From a virus: a stretch of DNA of 40,804 nucleotides. The translations under genes and the position numbers were made by a program. Each line of letters begins with the position of its first letter. The first letter of the stretch is position 1. The DNA lies in the IMG/VR virus record IMGVR_UViG_3300044633_000568, positions 1 to 40,804 of that record. One strand, given 5' to 3'. This document shows positions 24,617-32,342 of this stretch, one piece after another. The notes beneath the pieces were generated by a model. That model was given only the letters and a program-made list of their open reading frames with translations. It did not search any database and was not told the DNA's origin.

Positions 24617-24994
24617 TTAAAAATCAGGGTAACCTTTTGATTCATTGTATTTATTTCTAGCAACAACGTCAGTTCTTGTTTTAATATCGGTTAATGAACC
24701 AACTTGTCCGTTAACATCACCTTTACCAAATTCATCCCCATCAGATAGGGCGTCCTTATTAACAGATGAATATTCATTACCGTTGTTGTATCTATTTCGT
24801 CCTAAATTATCGATTCTGTTTTGTATATCAATGGAGGAACCAACTTGTCCATTAACGTCACCCTTACCCTTTTCGTCTCCATCAGACAAGGCGTTCTTAT
24901 TAACTGAAGAATAACCGTTACTACTATTGTAACTATTCTTACTAATAACTTCTTTTCTAAGTTTTTCTGCTAAAATTTCTAATTGTGTTGCCAT
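24617..24994 (-). CDS. Tandem-repeat small protein
   Basis: A 125-residue protein built from an N-terminal helix (residues 1-19) and two nearly complete 47-residue repeats (20-66 and 67-113) plus a partial third (114-122). The repeat core is YSSVNK-ALSDGDE-GKGDVNGQVGS-DI-R-D. The conserved Asp/Gly/Asn pattern (SDGDE, KGD) might bind a divalent cation but has no EF-hand form. I recall similar 'ALSDGDExGKG' proteins in other T4-like phages without function. It sits between two unknown genes with spacings of 1-3 bases, so it is in one operon. Confidence 0.78.
   Translation of the reverse strand: MATQLEILAEKLRKEVISKNSYNSSNGYSSVNKNALSDGDEKGKGDVNGQVGSSIDIQNRIDNLGRNRYNNGNEYSSVNKDALSDGDEFGKGDVNGQVGSLTDIKTRTDVVARNKYNESKGYPDF
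24656..24937 (-). repeat. Two 141-bp in-frame repeats
   Basis: Copy 1 spans 24797-24937 and copy 2 spans 24656-24796. The encoded repeats are about 60-70% identical by eye and the DNA has diverged at synonymous sites, so the duplication is old and has been kept in frame. Confidence 0.8.
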
Positions 24995-24995
24995 A

Positions 24996-25493
24996 TTAAT
25001 ATGATATTAATTTTTTAAATTTTTGAATTTGTTCAAACAATCCAAGAGATGATATTGGACTTATTGTATTTTTATGTGAATTACTTTTTAATAAATTGGT
25101 TGGTATTTTAAAAGTTTCATCTTTAGTATGTGATTTAAGATGACTATTCTTTCTTTCTCCACCTATACTACCAATTTCATCAGCTCTTTTTCTTGCGTCT
25201 TTGACATTACTAACTAAATCTCTTTCTCCCTGTAAATGTTGTTTAGACCACTTATCCATTAAATCTCCGCCGGATAAATCATATTTAACCCTATCTACCG
25301 ACTTATCCATTTTTTGGAAATCGTGGATAATTCTTTTAAGTTGACCATATTTTACAGTTTTATCTGTTAAAAGTTTTTGTGCTCTTTGTACACCATGTAC
25401 GTGTTGTCCACCCAAACTCTTAATAGTGTGATTAATTTTGTCCAATATGTTTTGAGGTATGTTGAATACCCTATCTTTTAAATCTTTATTCAT
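24996..25493 (-). CDS. Unknown basic helical protein of the structural cluster
   Basis: A 165-residue, Lys/His-rich helical protein: IPQNILDKINHTIKSLGGQH, VKYGQLKRIIHDFQKMDKSV, and a C-terminal segment IPTNLLKSNSHKN followed by LGLFEQIQKFKKLISY. Basic charge and short amphipathic C-terminal helix are seen in several neighbours, suggesting proteins packed in the head or tail, but no motif identifies it. It overlaps the upstream gene by eight bases and is one base from the downstream gene. Confidence 0.75.
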   Translation of the reverse strand: MNKDLKDRVFNIPQNILDKINHTIKSLGGQHVHGVQRAQKLLTDKTVKYGQLKRIIHDFQKMDKSVDRVKYDLSGGDLMDKWSKQHLQGERDLVSNVKDARKRADEIGSIGGERKNSHLKSHTKDETFKIPTNLLKSNSHKNTISPISSLGLFEQIQKFKKLISY

Positions 25494-26229
25494 TATCTTT
25501 TAAATGTTTCATAATATCATTAATTGATAATTTATGACTATTCATTGTATTTTTCAATGATTTTAATTGTTTTAAAACAATTGGGTTAATTTCTTTTTCT
25601 TCTGTTTGTTCGTCTTTTGAAACGATTTCATTGTCTTTTGCCCTTTTAGATAAAACACTTTCGATATATTCCTCCATGAATTTTTTAGGATTCTCAACCA
25701 ATCTTACCTTATCCGCGGGTAATTTTTTATCATAACCCATTTGAGCTAACCTATCTTCAGCTTCAGGTTCATCTAAACCTAATTCACCTTTAAAATGGTC
25801 TTCAGCATCCTCATAATCAGCATCTTTTGCCATCGTGTCGTCAAATCCTAACGCTTTACTCATATCCGATTCAGCCCAATATCTCATTGTTGATCCACCA
25901 ACATTAGCCATTCTACCCATAGAACCATGAGCCGCCTTTGCAACATCATCACTTGTTTTCTTTTGTGTGACACCTTTCGTATTAAAATCAGTTGGTTTTT
26001 TGCCTGTAGCAATATTTCCGTATTTGTCTACAATTTCATCGACCTCTGTCTCTACCTTATCAGGTATTTCGTCATAATTTGTTTTATCAGAGAATTCCTT
26101 AGCCCATTTACTCCATTTCTTCTTTTCTTTCTTAGGTTTACCCTTTTCATTCGCCTTAGCGTAGAAGAACCTTTGTTGTGCTTTTGATGCAAATTTCTCC
26201 TCAATTACCTGTTTTATAAAATTATTCAT
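25486..26229 (-). CDS. Unknown protein, first gene of a late leftward unit
   Basis: A 247-residue protein. The N-terminus IKQVIEEKFASKAQQRFFYA is a basic amphipathic opening seen in phage structural proteins ('KAQQRFF' type), followed by KKWSKWAKEFSDKT, a Gly/Ser/Met patch (HGSMGRMANVGGSTMRYW) and an acidic region (DADYEDAEDHFKGELGLDEP). No enzymatic motif. Its start is 15 bases from a minus-strand TATTTATA box and divergent from the fibre-type gene at 26283, so the 26230-26282 gap carries two opposing late boxes. It probably heads the operon running down to 23271. Confidence 0.75.
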   Translation of the reverse strand: MNNFIKQVIEEKFASKAQQRFFYAKANEKGKPKKEKKKWSKWAKEFSDKTNYDEIPDKVETEVDEIVDKYGNIATGKKPTDFNTKGVTQKKTSDDVAKAAHGSMGRMANVGGSTMRYWAESDMSKALGFDDTMAKDADYEDAEDHFKGELGLDEPEAEDRLAQMGYDKKLPADKVRLVENPKKFMEEYIESVLSKRAKDNEIVSKDEQTEEKEINPIVLKQLKSLKNTMNSHKLSINDIMKHLKDNE

Positions 26230-26244
26230 CTAAATCGGTTTTAT

Positions 26245-26252
26245 TATAAATA
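26245..26252 (-). promoter_or_regulatory. Late-promoter-like octamer TATTTATA (minus strand)
   Basis: TATAAATA on the plus strand; 15 bases from the ATG ending at 26229. It is divergent with the box at 26270-26277. Confidence 0.55.
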
Positions 26253-26269
26253 TCAAATCTTATGAAAGA

Positions 26270-26277
26270 TATTTATA
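26270..26277 (+). promoter_or_regulatory. Late-promoter-like octamer TATTTATA
   Basis: Five bases before ATG 26283. Since it lies inside the frame if ATG 26262 were used, it argues for the 26283 start. Confidence 0.5.
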
Positions 26278-26282
26278 GAAAC

Positions 26283-27437
26283 ATGAATAGACAGAATATT
26301 TTAAATTTTTATGGGTTAAAATTAGATTTAAGGTTGGATTCTTCCGAATTATATGATTTTGAATTATCAAAAGACGTGAATTATGATTCCGACGTTTTAG
26401 ATTTAACAAATGAAATTATATATACAGGATTAACAATAGATTCTTCATGTTATACCAATTTTACAACTCCGTGGTCAATACCAATTAACGAGAGATATAC
26501 AGGTCATACATGTAATTTCAACATTAGAAGACGTACTGAAAAGGGTTGGACTTTGGATTTTGTTTTTAATAAGGAGAATATACCTTGGTCGGGTGGTACT
26601 ACATTTTACTATTGGGGTATTAGTGGGGAAACGGTACAATCTAACTATGCTGACAACAACCTTTCCTTTTCGTTTACGGATGACCGTAGAATAAAATGGG
26701 AATCTTATAGGTATTCTGGTTTATGTGATTCAAGTTCGGGTTATACTGAGAGTTATTATATATCTTCAGGACAAACCCCTGTTTTATGTAGTGGTGGTAC
26801 TTCAATGGATTTTAATATAACCATTACTTTCGACAGATATAAACACTACGAAGGTTGTGAGATTGAAAACGACGGTGGGTGGAACGATTTAATAAGAGGT
26901 CCATACCCTATTTCTTATACTGGGTCATCAACCGGAACTACAACAACTCAAATAACAACTGGCTATACCATAACAAACTCAATAGATGTATTATCGGGGG
27001 CAACACCAACATATGAATTTATTGAGAAATTAAATAGAGAGTGGGCTTCAGAAAAACAGAGAAGGTTGGGTACGTTAAAGATATTTTTAAATGGAAATTT
27101 AATTTATAAAGTAAAAGATTGGGAGGAAATAATACCTTCACTAAGAGAATCTGAAAATAAAATTGTACAAATATGGGGTGGAGGAACCAGTGGTATACAA
27201 TCATTACATACAGGGAATACACAATTTAATGTTTATCAAATAAAATATTTTGAAGAACCATTAAATTTCCCGAGAGTAAGACACCATTATCTGACCGAAA
27301 TAAAACCAAATTTTGACATTGTTGAATGTTATGAAGATTGTTTAGACACATTAAGTGGTGTATTTTCAAACGCATTACTGACAGAGGATGGTGAAGACAT
27401 AATAACTGAAAATAATAATGATATCATACTATTTTAA
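26283..27437 (+). CDS. Fibre/adhesion protein with lectin-like (LamG/ConA-type) layout
   Basis: 384 residues from ATG 26283; an in-frame ATG at 26262 would add seven residues but would place the TATTTATA box inside the gene. It is beta-rich, with aromatic and Ser/Thr/Gly content typical of tail fibres. GWTLDFVFNKENIPWSGGTT, FSFTDDRRIKWESYR, DFNITITFDRY, and LGTLKIFLNGNLIYKVKDWE follow the strand order of laminin-G/concanavalin-like jelly rolls ('lkiyvNGxlv'). A Cys-containing acidic tail follows (FDIVECYEDCLDTLSG). It is the first of three consecutive fibre-type genes. A carbohydrate-binding role is inferred. Confidence 0.75.
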   Translation: MNRQNILNFYGLKLDLRLDSSELYDFELSKDVNYDSDVLDLTNEIIYTGLTIDSSCYTNFTTPWSIPINERYTGHTCNFNIRRRTEKGWTLDFVFNKENIPWSGGTTFYYWGISGETVQSNYADNNLSFSFTDDRRIKWESYRYSGLCDSSSGYTESYYISSGQTPVLCSGGTSMDFNITITFDRYKHYEGCEIENDGGWNDLIRGPYPISYTGSSTGTTTTQITTGYTITNSIDVLSGATPTYEFIEKLNREWASEKQRRLGTLKIFLNGNLIYKVKDWEEIIPSLRESENKIVQIWGGGTSGIQSLHTGNTQFNVYQIKYFEEPLNFPRVRHHYLTEIKPNFDIVECYEDCLDTLSGVFSNALLTEDGEDIITENNNDIILF

Positions 27438-27439
27438 AC

Positions 27440-27447
27440 TATTTATT
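27440..27447 (+). promoter_or_regulatory. Late-promoter-like octamer TATTTATT
   Basis: Three bases before ATG 27451; last base differs from the common form. Confidence 0.35.
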
Positions 27448-27450
27448 TAA

Positions 27451-27783
27451 ATGGCAGGAAAAAAAATAACAGAACTATCTAGTTCAATTGCTCCAAGTTT
27501 AACCGGAGTTACCGCGGTTGCATTTGGTGGTACAACATATAAATCGACATTATCCACACTTAGACAAACGTTAGTTGATAGTGGTTCACATTATTTTACC
27601 GGTAGTCAATATATTAGTGGTAGTTTATCGTTAACAGGTTCATTAAATGTTACTGGCAGTGCAAATGTAAACGGAAGTAATATTATGTCATCAAATACCG
27701 TTAATAAACTCGAAACTATTACATCATCATCATATGCATCGATAACACCAGTTAGTGGTACATTGTATATTATAATAAATTAA
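27451..27783 (+). CDS. Short tail-fibre-like protein with TGS repeats
   Basis: A 110-residue protein with an N-terminal [12 protein letters not shown] opening, typical of phage fibre proteins, and hexapeptide-like repeats [20 protein letters not shown] and GSANVNGS (about residues 49-75), which usually form trimeric beta prisms in fibres. It ends in a short beta segment ([16 protein letters not shown]). No chaperone or catalytic domain. It is followed after one base by the Pro/Thr-repeat gene, so the pair is cotranscribed and may form one fibre or collar. Confidence 0.78.
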   Translation: MAGKKITELSSSIAPSLTGVTAVAFGGTTYKSTLSTLRQTLVDSGSHYFTGSQYISGSLSLTGSLNVTGSANVNGSNIMSSNTVNKLETITSSSYASITPVSGTLYIIIN

Positions 27784-27784
27784 A

Positions 27785-28948
27785 ATGAGTTTATTTACAA
27801 ACGCATCAGATATTAAGTTTAATGGTAACACACCATCTTTTGTTTATTTAAATGGAAACATAATTTGGTCTTCGGTTGTAACTCCAATACTTACTCAAAG
27901 TATTACACCAACTAATACTATGACACCAACCGGAACGGCAACCCCCACACCAACTCAAACACCAACTAATACTGTTACACCAACTCAAACACCAACTAAT
28001 ACTGTTACACCTACCGGAACACCAACTCCAACTCAAACACCTACTATTACTTTAACACAAACAAATACAGTAACACCGACCAACACACCCACACCAAGTA
28101 TTACTCCAACAATTAGTTTAACACCAACTAATACGGTAACACCTACAAATACCATTACTCAAACACCAACTCAAACACCAAGTGAAACTCCAACGATGAC
28201 TCCGTCGGAAACACCAACTCAAACACCAAGTGAAACTCCAACGATGACTCCGTCGGAAACACCAACACAAACGCCAACACAAACGATAACTCAAACACCA
28301 ACAAATAGTCAAACTCCAACGGTAACTCCTTCTGAAACGCCCACAATGACCCCATCAGAAACACCAACCATGACACCAACTAATACAGTAACACCAACAC
28401 CTAGTATTACACCTACCATTACTTTAACACCAACGATGACTCCGTCGGAAACACCAACAATGACACCAACAATGACACCAACAATGACTATGACGCCAAG
28501 TCCAACATCACCAATGGTAGTTACTAGTGAATGGTATTTAACGGGCGATGAGGGTTTATTTTTTGGACAGACGAGTGCAACTTTCGATGGTAATGGTGAA
28601 TCACTTTTCACATATAATCCTACAGGACAGCCTAGTGATATAGTTGTTACATATAATCCTAATTTTATTAGTAATACATTTGTTATACTTCGTTTTAACA
28701 CCAAAAATAGTGCGGGTGTTGATTATTTATCATTATTTCAAAGCATTAAAGATAATGGAGGTACAGTGTCATTAACACAAGGTTCGAACACCGCAAGATA
28801 TTCACTTGCTCCGGGTTTTAACTATATATTTAATCAACCAACATATAATACATTTATTATATCTGAGACAGGCGGAGTAACACAAACACAAGATTCACCT
28901 AATCCATTTGTAAAGAATTTACCAATAACAATAACATTTAGAGGATAA
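27785..28948 (+). CDS. Mucin-like Pro/Thr-repeat virion protein
   Basis: A 387-residue protein in three parts. Residues 1-32 are a small module with [16 protein letters not shown]. Residues about 33-243 are low-complexity, almost only Thr, Pro, Ser, Gln, Asn, Glu and Met in units such as [16 protein letters not shown] and [12 protein letters not shown]. Residues about 244-387 are a beta-rich C-terminal domain ([20 protein letters not shown]). The Thr/Pro composition is like O-glycosylated stalks. No signal peptide or anchor is seen. It starts one base after the TGS-repeat fibre gene and is most likely a tail-fibre or head-surface appendage with a variable-length stalk. Confidence 0.82.
   Translation: MSLFTNASDIKFNGNTPSFVYLNGNIIWSSVVTPILTQSITPTNTMTPTGTATPTPTQTPTNTVTPTQTPTNTVTPTGTPTPTQTPTITLTQTNTVTPTNTPTPSITPTISLTPTNTVTPTNTITQTPTQTPSETPTMTPSETPTQTPSETPTMTPSETPTQTPTQTITQTPTNSQTPTVTPSETPTMTPSETPTMTPTNTVTPTPSITPTITLTPTMTPSETPTMTPTMTPTMTMTPSPTSPMVVTSEWYLTGDEGLFFGQTSATFDGNGESLFTYNPTGQPSDIVVTYNPNFISNTFVILRFNTKNSAGVDYLSLFQSIKDNGGTVSLTQGSNTARYSLAPGFNYIFNQPTYNTFIISETGGVTQTQDSPNPFVKNLPITITFRG
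27881..28512 (+). repeat. Pro/Thr-coding low-complexity repeat
   Basis: Short degenerate units coding TPTxT or TPSxT. It includes a perfect 48-bp tandem duplication (28169-28216 and 28217-28264; identity extends eight bases further left) and further partial copies near 28430. The lack of divergence in the 48-bp copies points to recent slippage. Confidence 0.9.
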
Positions 28949-28966
28949 ATAATATTAAAAAAACAA

Positions 28967-28974
28967 TATTTATA
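28967..28974 (+). promoter_or_regulatory. Late-promoter-like octamer TATTTATA
   Basis: Four bases before ATG 28979. Confidence 0.5.
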
Positions 28975-28978
28975 ACAT

Positions 28979-29347
28979 ATGGAATTCTTTATAAGACAAG
29001 GGGCATCTGACCCAATATTAAAAATGAGGATGATTGATGACGGTAAAAACGACAAATCATCATTTAATGATATGCTCGAAAGTGCAGACATCACATTTGA
29101 AATGTCTGACGTTAAAACAGGGGAACCCGTAATATTGAATAGTGATTGTTTAGTGACAACGAGAACAAAATTATATAACCAAACAACCGAGGAATATTAT
29201 ATTACACATAGATTTACTGAAACCCAAACTTCAGAAATGGGTAAATTTGAGGGTAAAATAACTATACAATTTTTAGACACAAACGGAAACCCAACAACAA
29301 AATTGATATTACCCGTTAAAGAAAAATTATACATCAACATTTTTTAA
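28979..29347 (+). CDS. Small beta-rich virion protein, BppU-N-like
   Basis: A 122-residue protein: EFFIRQGASDPILKMRMIDD, SADITFEMSDVKTGEPVIL, ITIQFLDTNGNPTTKLILPV. The order, a strand opening followed by 'l.m.l.d', 'a.itF.m' and a second Ig-like half, resembles the N-terminal domain of baseplate upper proteins (BppU) that attach receptor-binding proteins to the tail. The match is by pattern only. It is the last of the fibre-type gene group, with a TATTTATA box four bases upstream and the DNA polymerase leader beginning downstream. Confidence 0.72.
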   Translation: MEFFIRQGASDPILKMRMIDDGKNDKSSFNDMLESADITFEMSDVKTGEPVILNSDCLVTTRTKLYNQTTEEYYITHRFTETQTSEMGKFEGKITIQFLDTNGNPTTKLILPVKEKLYINIF

Positions 29348-29374
29348 TACCGATTTTAATTCTTATATTTACAG

Positions 29375-29407
29375 ATGAAAACAAGGCAAACTACTGATTT
29401 TCAGTAA
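29375..29407 (+). CDS. Possible 10-codon upstream ORF ahead of DNA polymerase
   Basis: ATG at 29375 encodes MKTRQTTDFQ and stops at 29405-29407, 31 bases before the polymerase start. Its stop falls in the right arm of a hairpin. TATATTTA, near the host -7 motif, is directly upstream (29365-29372). It may be a leader peptide or chance. Confidence 0.25.
   Translation: MKTRQTTDFQ
29392..29406 (+). other. Small hairpin in the DNA polymerase leader
   Basis: TACTGA TTT TCAGTA, a perfect 6-bp stem with a 3-base loop, 32 bases upstream of the polymerase ATG. T4-type polymerases repress their own translation through an mRNA hairpin; this one is farther from the start, so the analogy is loose. Confidence 0.4.
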
Positions 29408-29438
29408 GCTAATACGTCACATTTAAAAAAATTATAAG

Positions 29439-32342
29439 ATGAAAGAAGTTATCTCTCAGGAAGTTATAGAAAACTTCCTTAACGGTGGCGACCCCGAAGA
29501 GTTCATTGTCGGAGTCGAATACGACTACCCCACCAACACAATTTACAAAATTATTCAGGACCCCGAAAAGGGAAAGATTGTAAAATCAGATTCATTTACC
29601 CCGTTTATGTGGGTTGGTGATTTATCAGGTTTAGGTTTTTACAATAATTCAAAATCCATACAAAAAAAACGTATGGGTGAATTTGGTATTCTAATTGAAA
29701 AATTAGATACTCATGGAGATGAACGACTTGAGTCGGGTATGAAATATTTGGTAAAAAGTCTTAAATCGTATACCGATTTAATTTCATTTTTCAGAATGGG
29801 TGGTATTAATCCGTGGGATGAAAAATATAGACAACATTTTACGGTTTTATCACCGGTAGAACAATATCTTGTTCAAACGAAAAAAAGATTATTCAAAGGT
29901 ATTGATGATTATGGTGGTGTTAATCGATTTGTATTTGATATTGAAACCACAGGTCTTGACCCTGAAACTTGTGTTATTATATTAATTGGGGTTAAAGATA
30001 ATCGTGGTTTAAACGTAACAATTCCCGCCTTTGGGGAAGACGGAGAAAAAAAATGTATTGAAAGATTTTTCCAATATATAAGGGACTTAAAACCAACAAT
30101 CATTGCTGGTTACAACTCCGCATTTTTTGATTGGCCATTCATATTAAAACGTGCGGAAATTCTTGGTGTTGATGTTGATGGAATGACTCAAATTTTCACG
30201 TCCCAAGGAATGAAAGAAAAAGAGGGAATGTTAAAATTGGCAAATGAAGTTGAGCCATATAAACAACATATTATTTGGGGTTTTAATATCATTGATATTG
30301 CACATTCAGTACGACGTGCTCAAGCAATCAATTCTGAAATTAAATCATGGGGTTTGAAATACATTACCACATATTTGGAAAAAGAAAAACCTAATCGTGT
30401 GTATGTTGAAGGTAGTAAAATATCAAAAATATATCTAGATAATGAAAGTTATTATGTAAATCCAAAAACAGGTGGATATAAACAAATAGGTGAGCCAGGT
30501 ACCGAAGATTTATTACGAAAATATCCTGGCAAGTTTGAGATATGGCCAGGTAGGAAAATTGTTGAGCAATATCTTGATGATGACCTTTATGAGACAATGG
30601 TTGTAGACGATTCATTTTCTCAATCAACATTTTTATTGTCAAAACTTGTACCAACAACTTATGAAAGGATTGCAACAATGGGTACGGCAACATTATGGAA
30701 AATCATTATGTTAGCTTGGTCTTATGAAAATAATTTAGCAGTACCATCTAAAGATGAGAAACGAGCCTTTACTGGTGGATTATCTCGTTTATTAAATGTT
30801 GGTTATGCAAAGAATATTGTTAAATTTGACTACTCATCGCTCTACCCATCAATTCAATTAGTGTATGATGTATTTCCCGCGTGTGATGTCATGGGAGTAC
30901 AAAAATCGATGTTGAAATATTTCCGTAACATTCGTATTAAATATAAGCATCTTGCCAGTGAATTAAAAGATAGCGACCCTGTTGCTGCTGAAATGTACGA
31001 CCGTAAACAATTACCAATTAAGATTTTTATTAATGCATATTTTGGTTCATTATCTGCACCACACGTATTCCCTTGGGGGGAAATGGATTCAGGTGAAACT
31101 ATTACTTGCATTGGTCGTCAGTGTTTACGTATGATGATTATGTTCTATATGCAAAAGGGTTATAAACCTCTTGTAATGGACACGGACGGTGTGAACTTTG
31201 AAACACCTGATAGTGCATTAGACGCTGTGTATGTTGGTAAAGGTTTAAATGAATTAGTAATAGAAGGTAAAGAATATAAAGGTATTGAAGCTCACACCGC
31301 AGAGTTCAATGACATATTCATGAGAGGTGAAATGGGTTTAGATATTGACTACACCGCACCATCTTGCATTAACGTATCTCGTAAGAATTATATTATTAAA
31401 TTAATTAAGAAAGGCAAGGAGAAAATTAAATTAACAGGTAACACAATTAAATCAAAAAAATTACAAACATATATTGTTGAATTTTTGGATGAAGGTTTTA
31501 AATATTTGTTAAATGGTGACGGACATTCTTTTGTGGAACTATATTACAATTACGTAGAAAAAATATATAATAAAGAAATACCATTATCTAAAATTGCAAA
31601 TAAAGCTCGTGTTAAACAATCTATTAATGAATATAAAAAACACGTACAAAAAACAACTAAATCAGGTTCTTTAATGTCTCGTCAAGCACACATGGAATTA
31701 ATAATTCAAAATGATTATCCTGCCGGTTTAGGTGATACAATATACTATGTTAATAATGGTATAAAAAAATCATCTGGAGATGTGGAAAGAAAAACTAGAT
31801 GGACAAAAAAGGAAATGATTGAGTATTTTGAAAGTATTGGTAGTGAAATGCCGAAAGACCACGCAGTTATAAATGTTAATTGTTACATGATTGATGAAAA
31901 GGAAATTACAAATAATCCCGATTTAAAAGGTGATTATAACGTTCCTCGTTATCTTAGTAATTTTAACAAACGTGTTGAGCCTTTATTGGTTGCATTTAAC
32001 CCAAACATTAGAGAAGATATTCTTATTGAAGACCCAAAGGATAGACAATACTTTACTAAATTACAATGTGAACTTGTTAATGGTTATCCATTAAAAGAAA
32101 GTGGACAAGATAAGTTTGATGAGGTAATGACACTTTCAGATAGTGAAGTTATTTTTTGGAATAGAGTGGGTAGAGATCCTTATTTTATGTATGTTGAAGA
32201 TAGTCTAAAATTAGTTGACCAAAATTGGGTGGAACATAATAGAAAAGTGGTATCACTACAAGCTGAAAGTACAATCAGTAATGAGGATGAAATCATTGAA
32301 AATGATGGACACGATTACGCTTACCACGCAATAGAAGTTTAG
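29439..32342 (+). CDS. 43: Family B DNA polymerase (T4 gp43-like)
   Basis: Replicative polymerase with 3'-5' exonuclease, 967 residues (T4: 898). Exo I is FDIETTG (Asp167, Glu169), Exo II AGYNSAFFDWP (Asn226, Asp231), and a candidate Exo III is YLDDD. Polymerase motif A is DYSSLYPSI (Asp464), motif B KIFINAYFGS, and motif C DTDG (Asp581, Asp583), where Gly replaces the usual Ser. An unusual stretch between Exo II and Exo III (SYYVNPKTGGYKQIGEPG) accounts for some extra length. The start at 29439 has no Shine-Dalgarno sequence and no TATTTATA box, consistent with early or middle expression. Its stop overlaps the convergent neck gene's stop. Confidence 0.95.
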   Translation: MKEVISQEVIENFLNGGDPEEFIVGVEYDYPTNTIYKIIQDPEKGKIVKSDSFTPFMWVGDLSGLGFYNNSKSIQKKRMGEFGILIEKLDTHGDERLESGMKYLVKSLKSYTDLISFFRMGGINPWDEKYRQHFTVLSPVEQYLVQTKKRLFKGIDDYGGVNRFVFDIETTGLDPETCVIILIGVKDNRGLNVTIPAFGEDGEKKCIERFFQYIRDLKPTIIAGYNSAFFDWPFILKRAEILGVDVDGMTQIFTSQGMKEKEGMLKLANEVEPYKQHIIWGFNIIDIAHSVRRAQAINSEIKSWGLKYITTYLEKEKPNRVYVEGSKISKIYLDNESYYVNPKTGGYKQIGEPGTEDLLRKYPGKFEIWPGRKIVEQYLDDDLYETMVVDDSFSQSTFLLSKLVPTTYERIATMGTATLWKIIMLAWSYENNLAVPSKDEKRAFTGGLSRLLNVGYAKNIVKFDYSSLYPSIQLVYDVFPACDVMGVQKSMLKYFRNIRIKYKHLASELKDSDPVAAEMYDRKQLPIKIFINAYFGSLSAPHVFPWGEMDSGETITCIGRQCLRMMIMFYMQKGYKPLVMDTDGVNFETPDSALDAVYVGKGLNELVIEGKEYKGIEAHTAEFNDIFMRGEMGLDIDYTAPSCINVSRKNYIIKLIKKGKEKIKLTGNTIKSKKLQTYIVEFLDEGFKYLLNGDGHSFVELYYNYVEKIYNKEIPLSKIANKARVKQSINEYKKHVQKTTKSGSLMSRQAHMELIIQNDYPAGLGDTIYYVNNGIKKSSGDVERKTRWTKKEMIEYFESIGSEMPKDHAVINVNCYMIDEKEITNNPDLKGDYNVPRYLSNFNKRVEPLLVAFNPNIREDILIEDPKDRQYFTKLQCELVNGYPLKESGQDKFDEVMTLSDSEVIFWNRVGRDPYFMYVEDSLKLVDQNWVEHNRKVVSLQAESTISNEDEIIENDGHDYAYHAIEV

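Noticed and set aside
26262-26282. Upstream ATG for the lectin-like fibre gene
   Set aside because: It would place the TATTTATA box inside the coding sequence; ATG 26283 has the same box spacing as other genes.
28161-28264. Possible CRISPR-like repeat array
   Set aside because: The repeats are in-frame coding units without unique spacers.
27848-28704. Several minus-strand frames rich in Trp/Cys/Ser or Val/Gly opposite the Pro/Thr repeat
   Set aside because: They are antisense readings of the repeat and have no independent coding signs.
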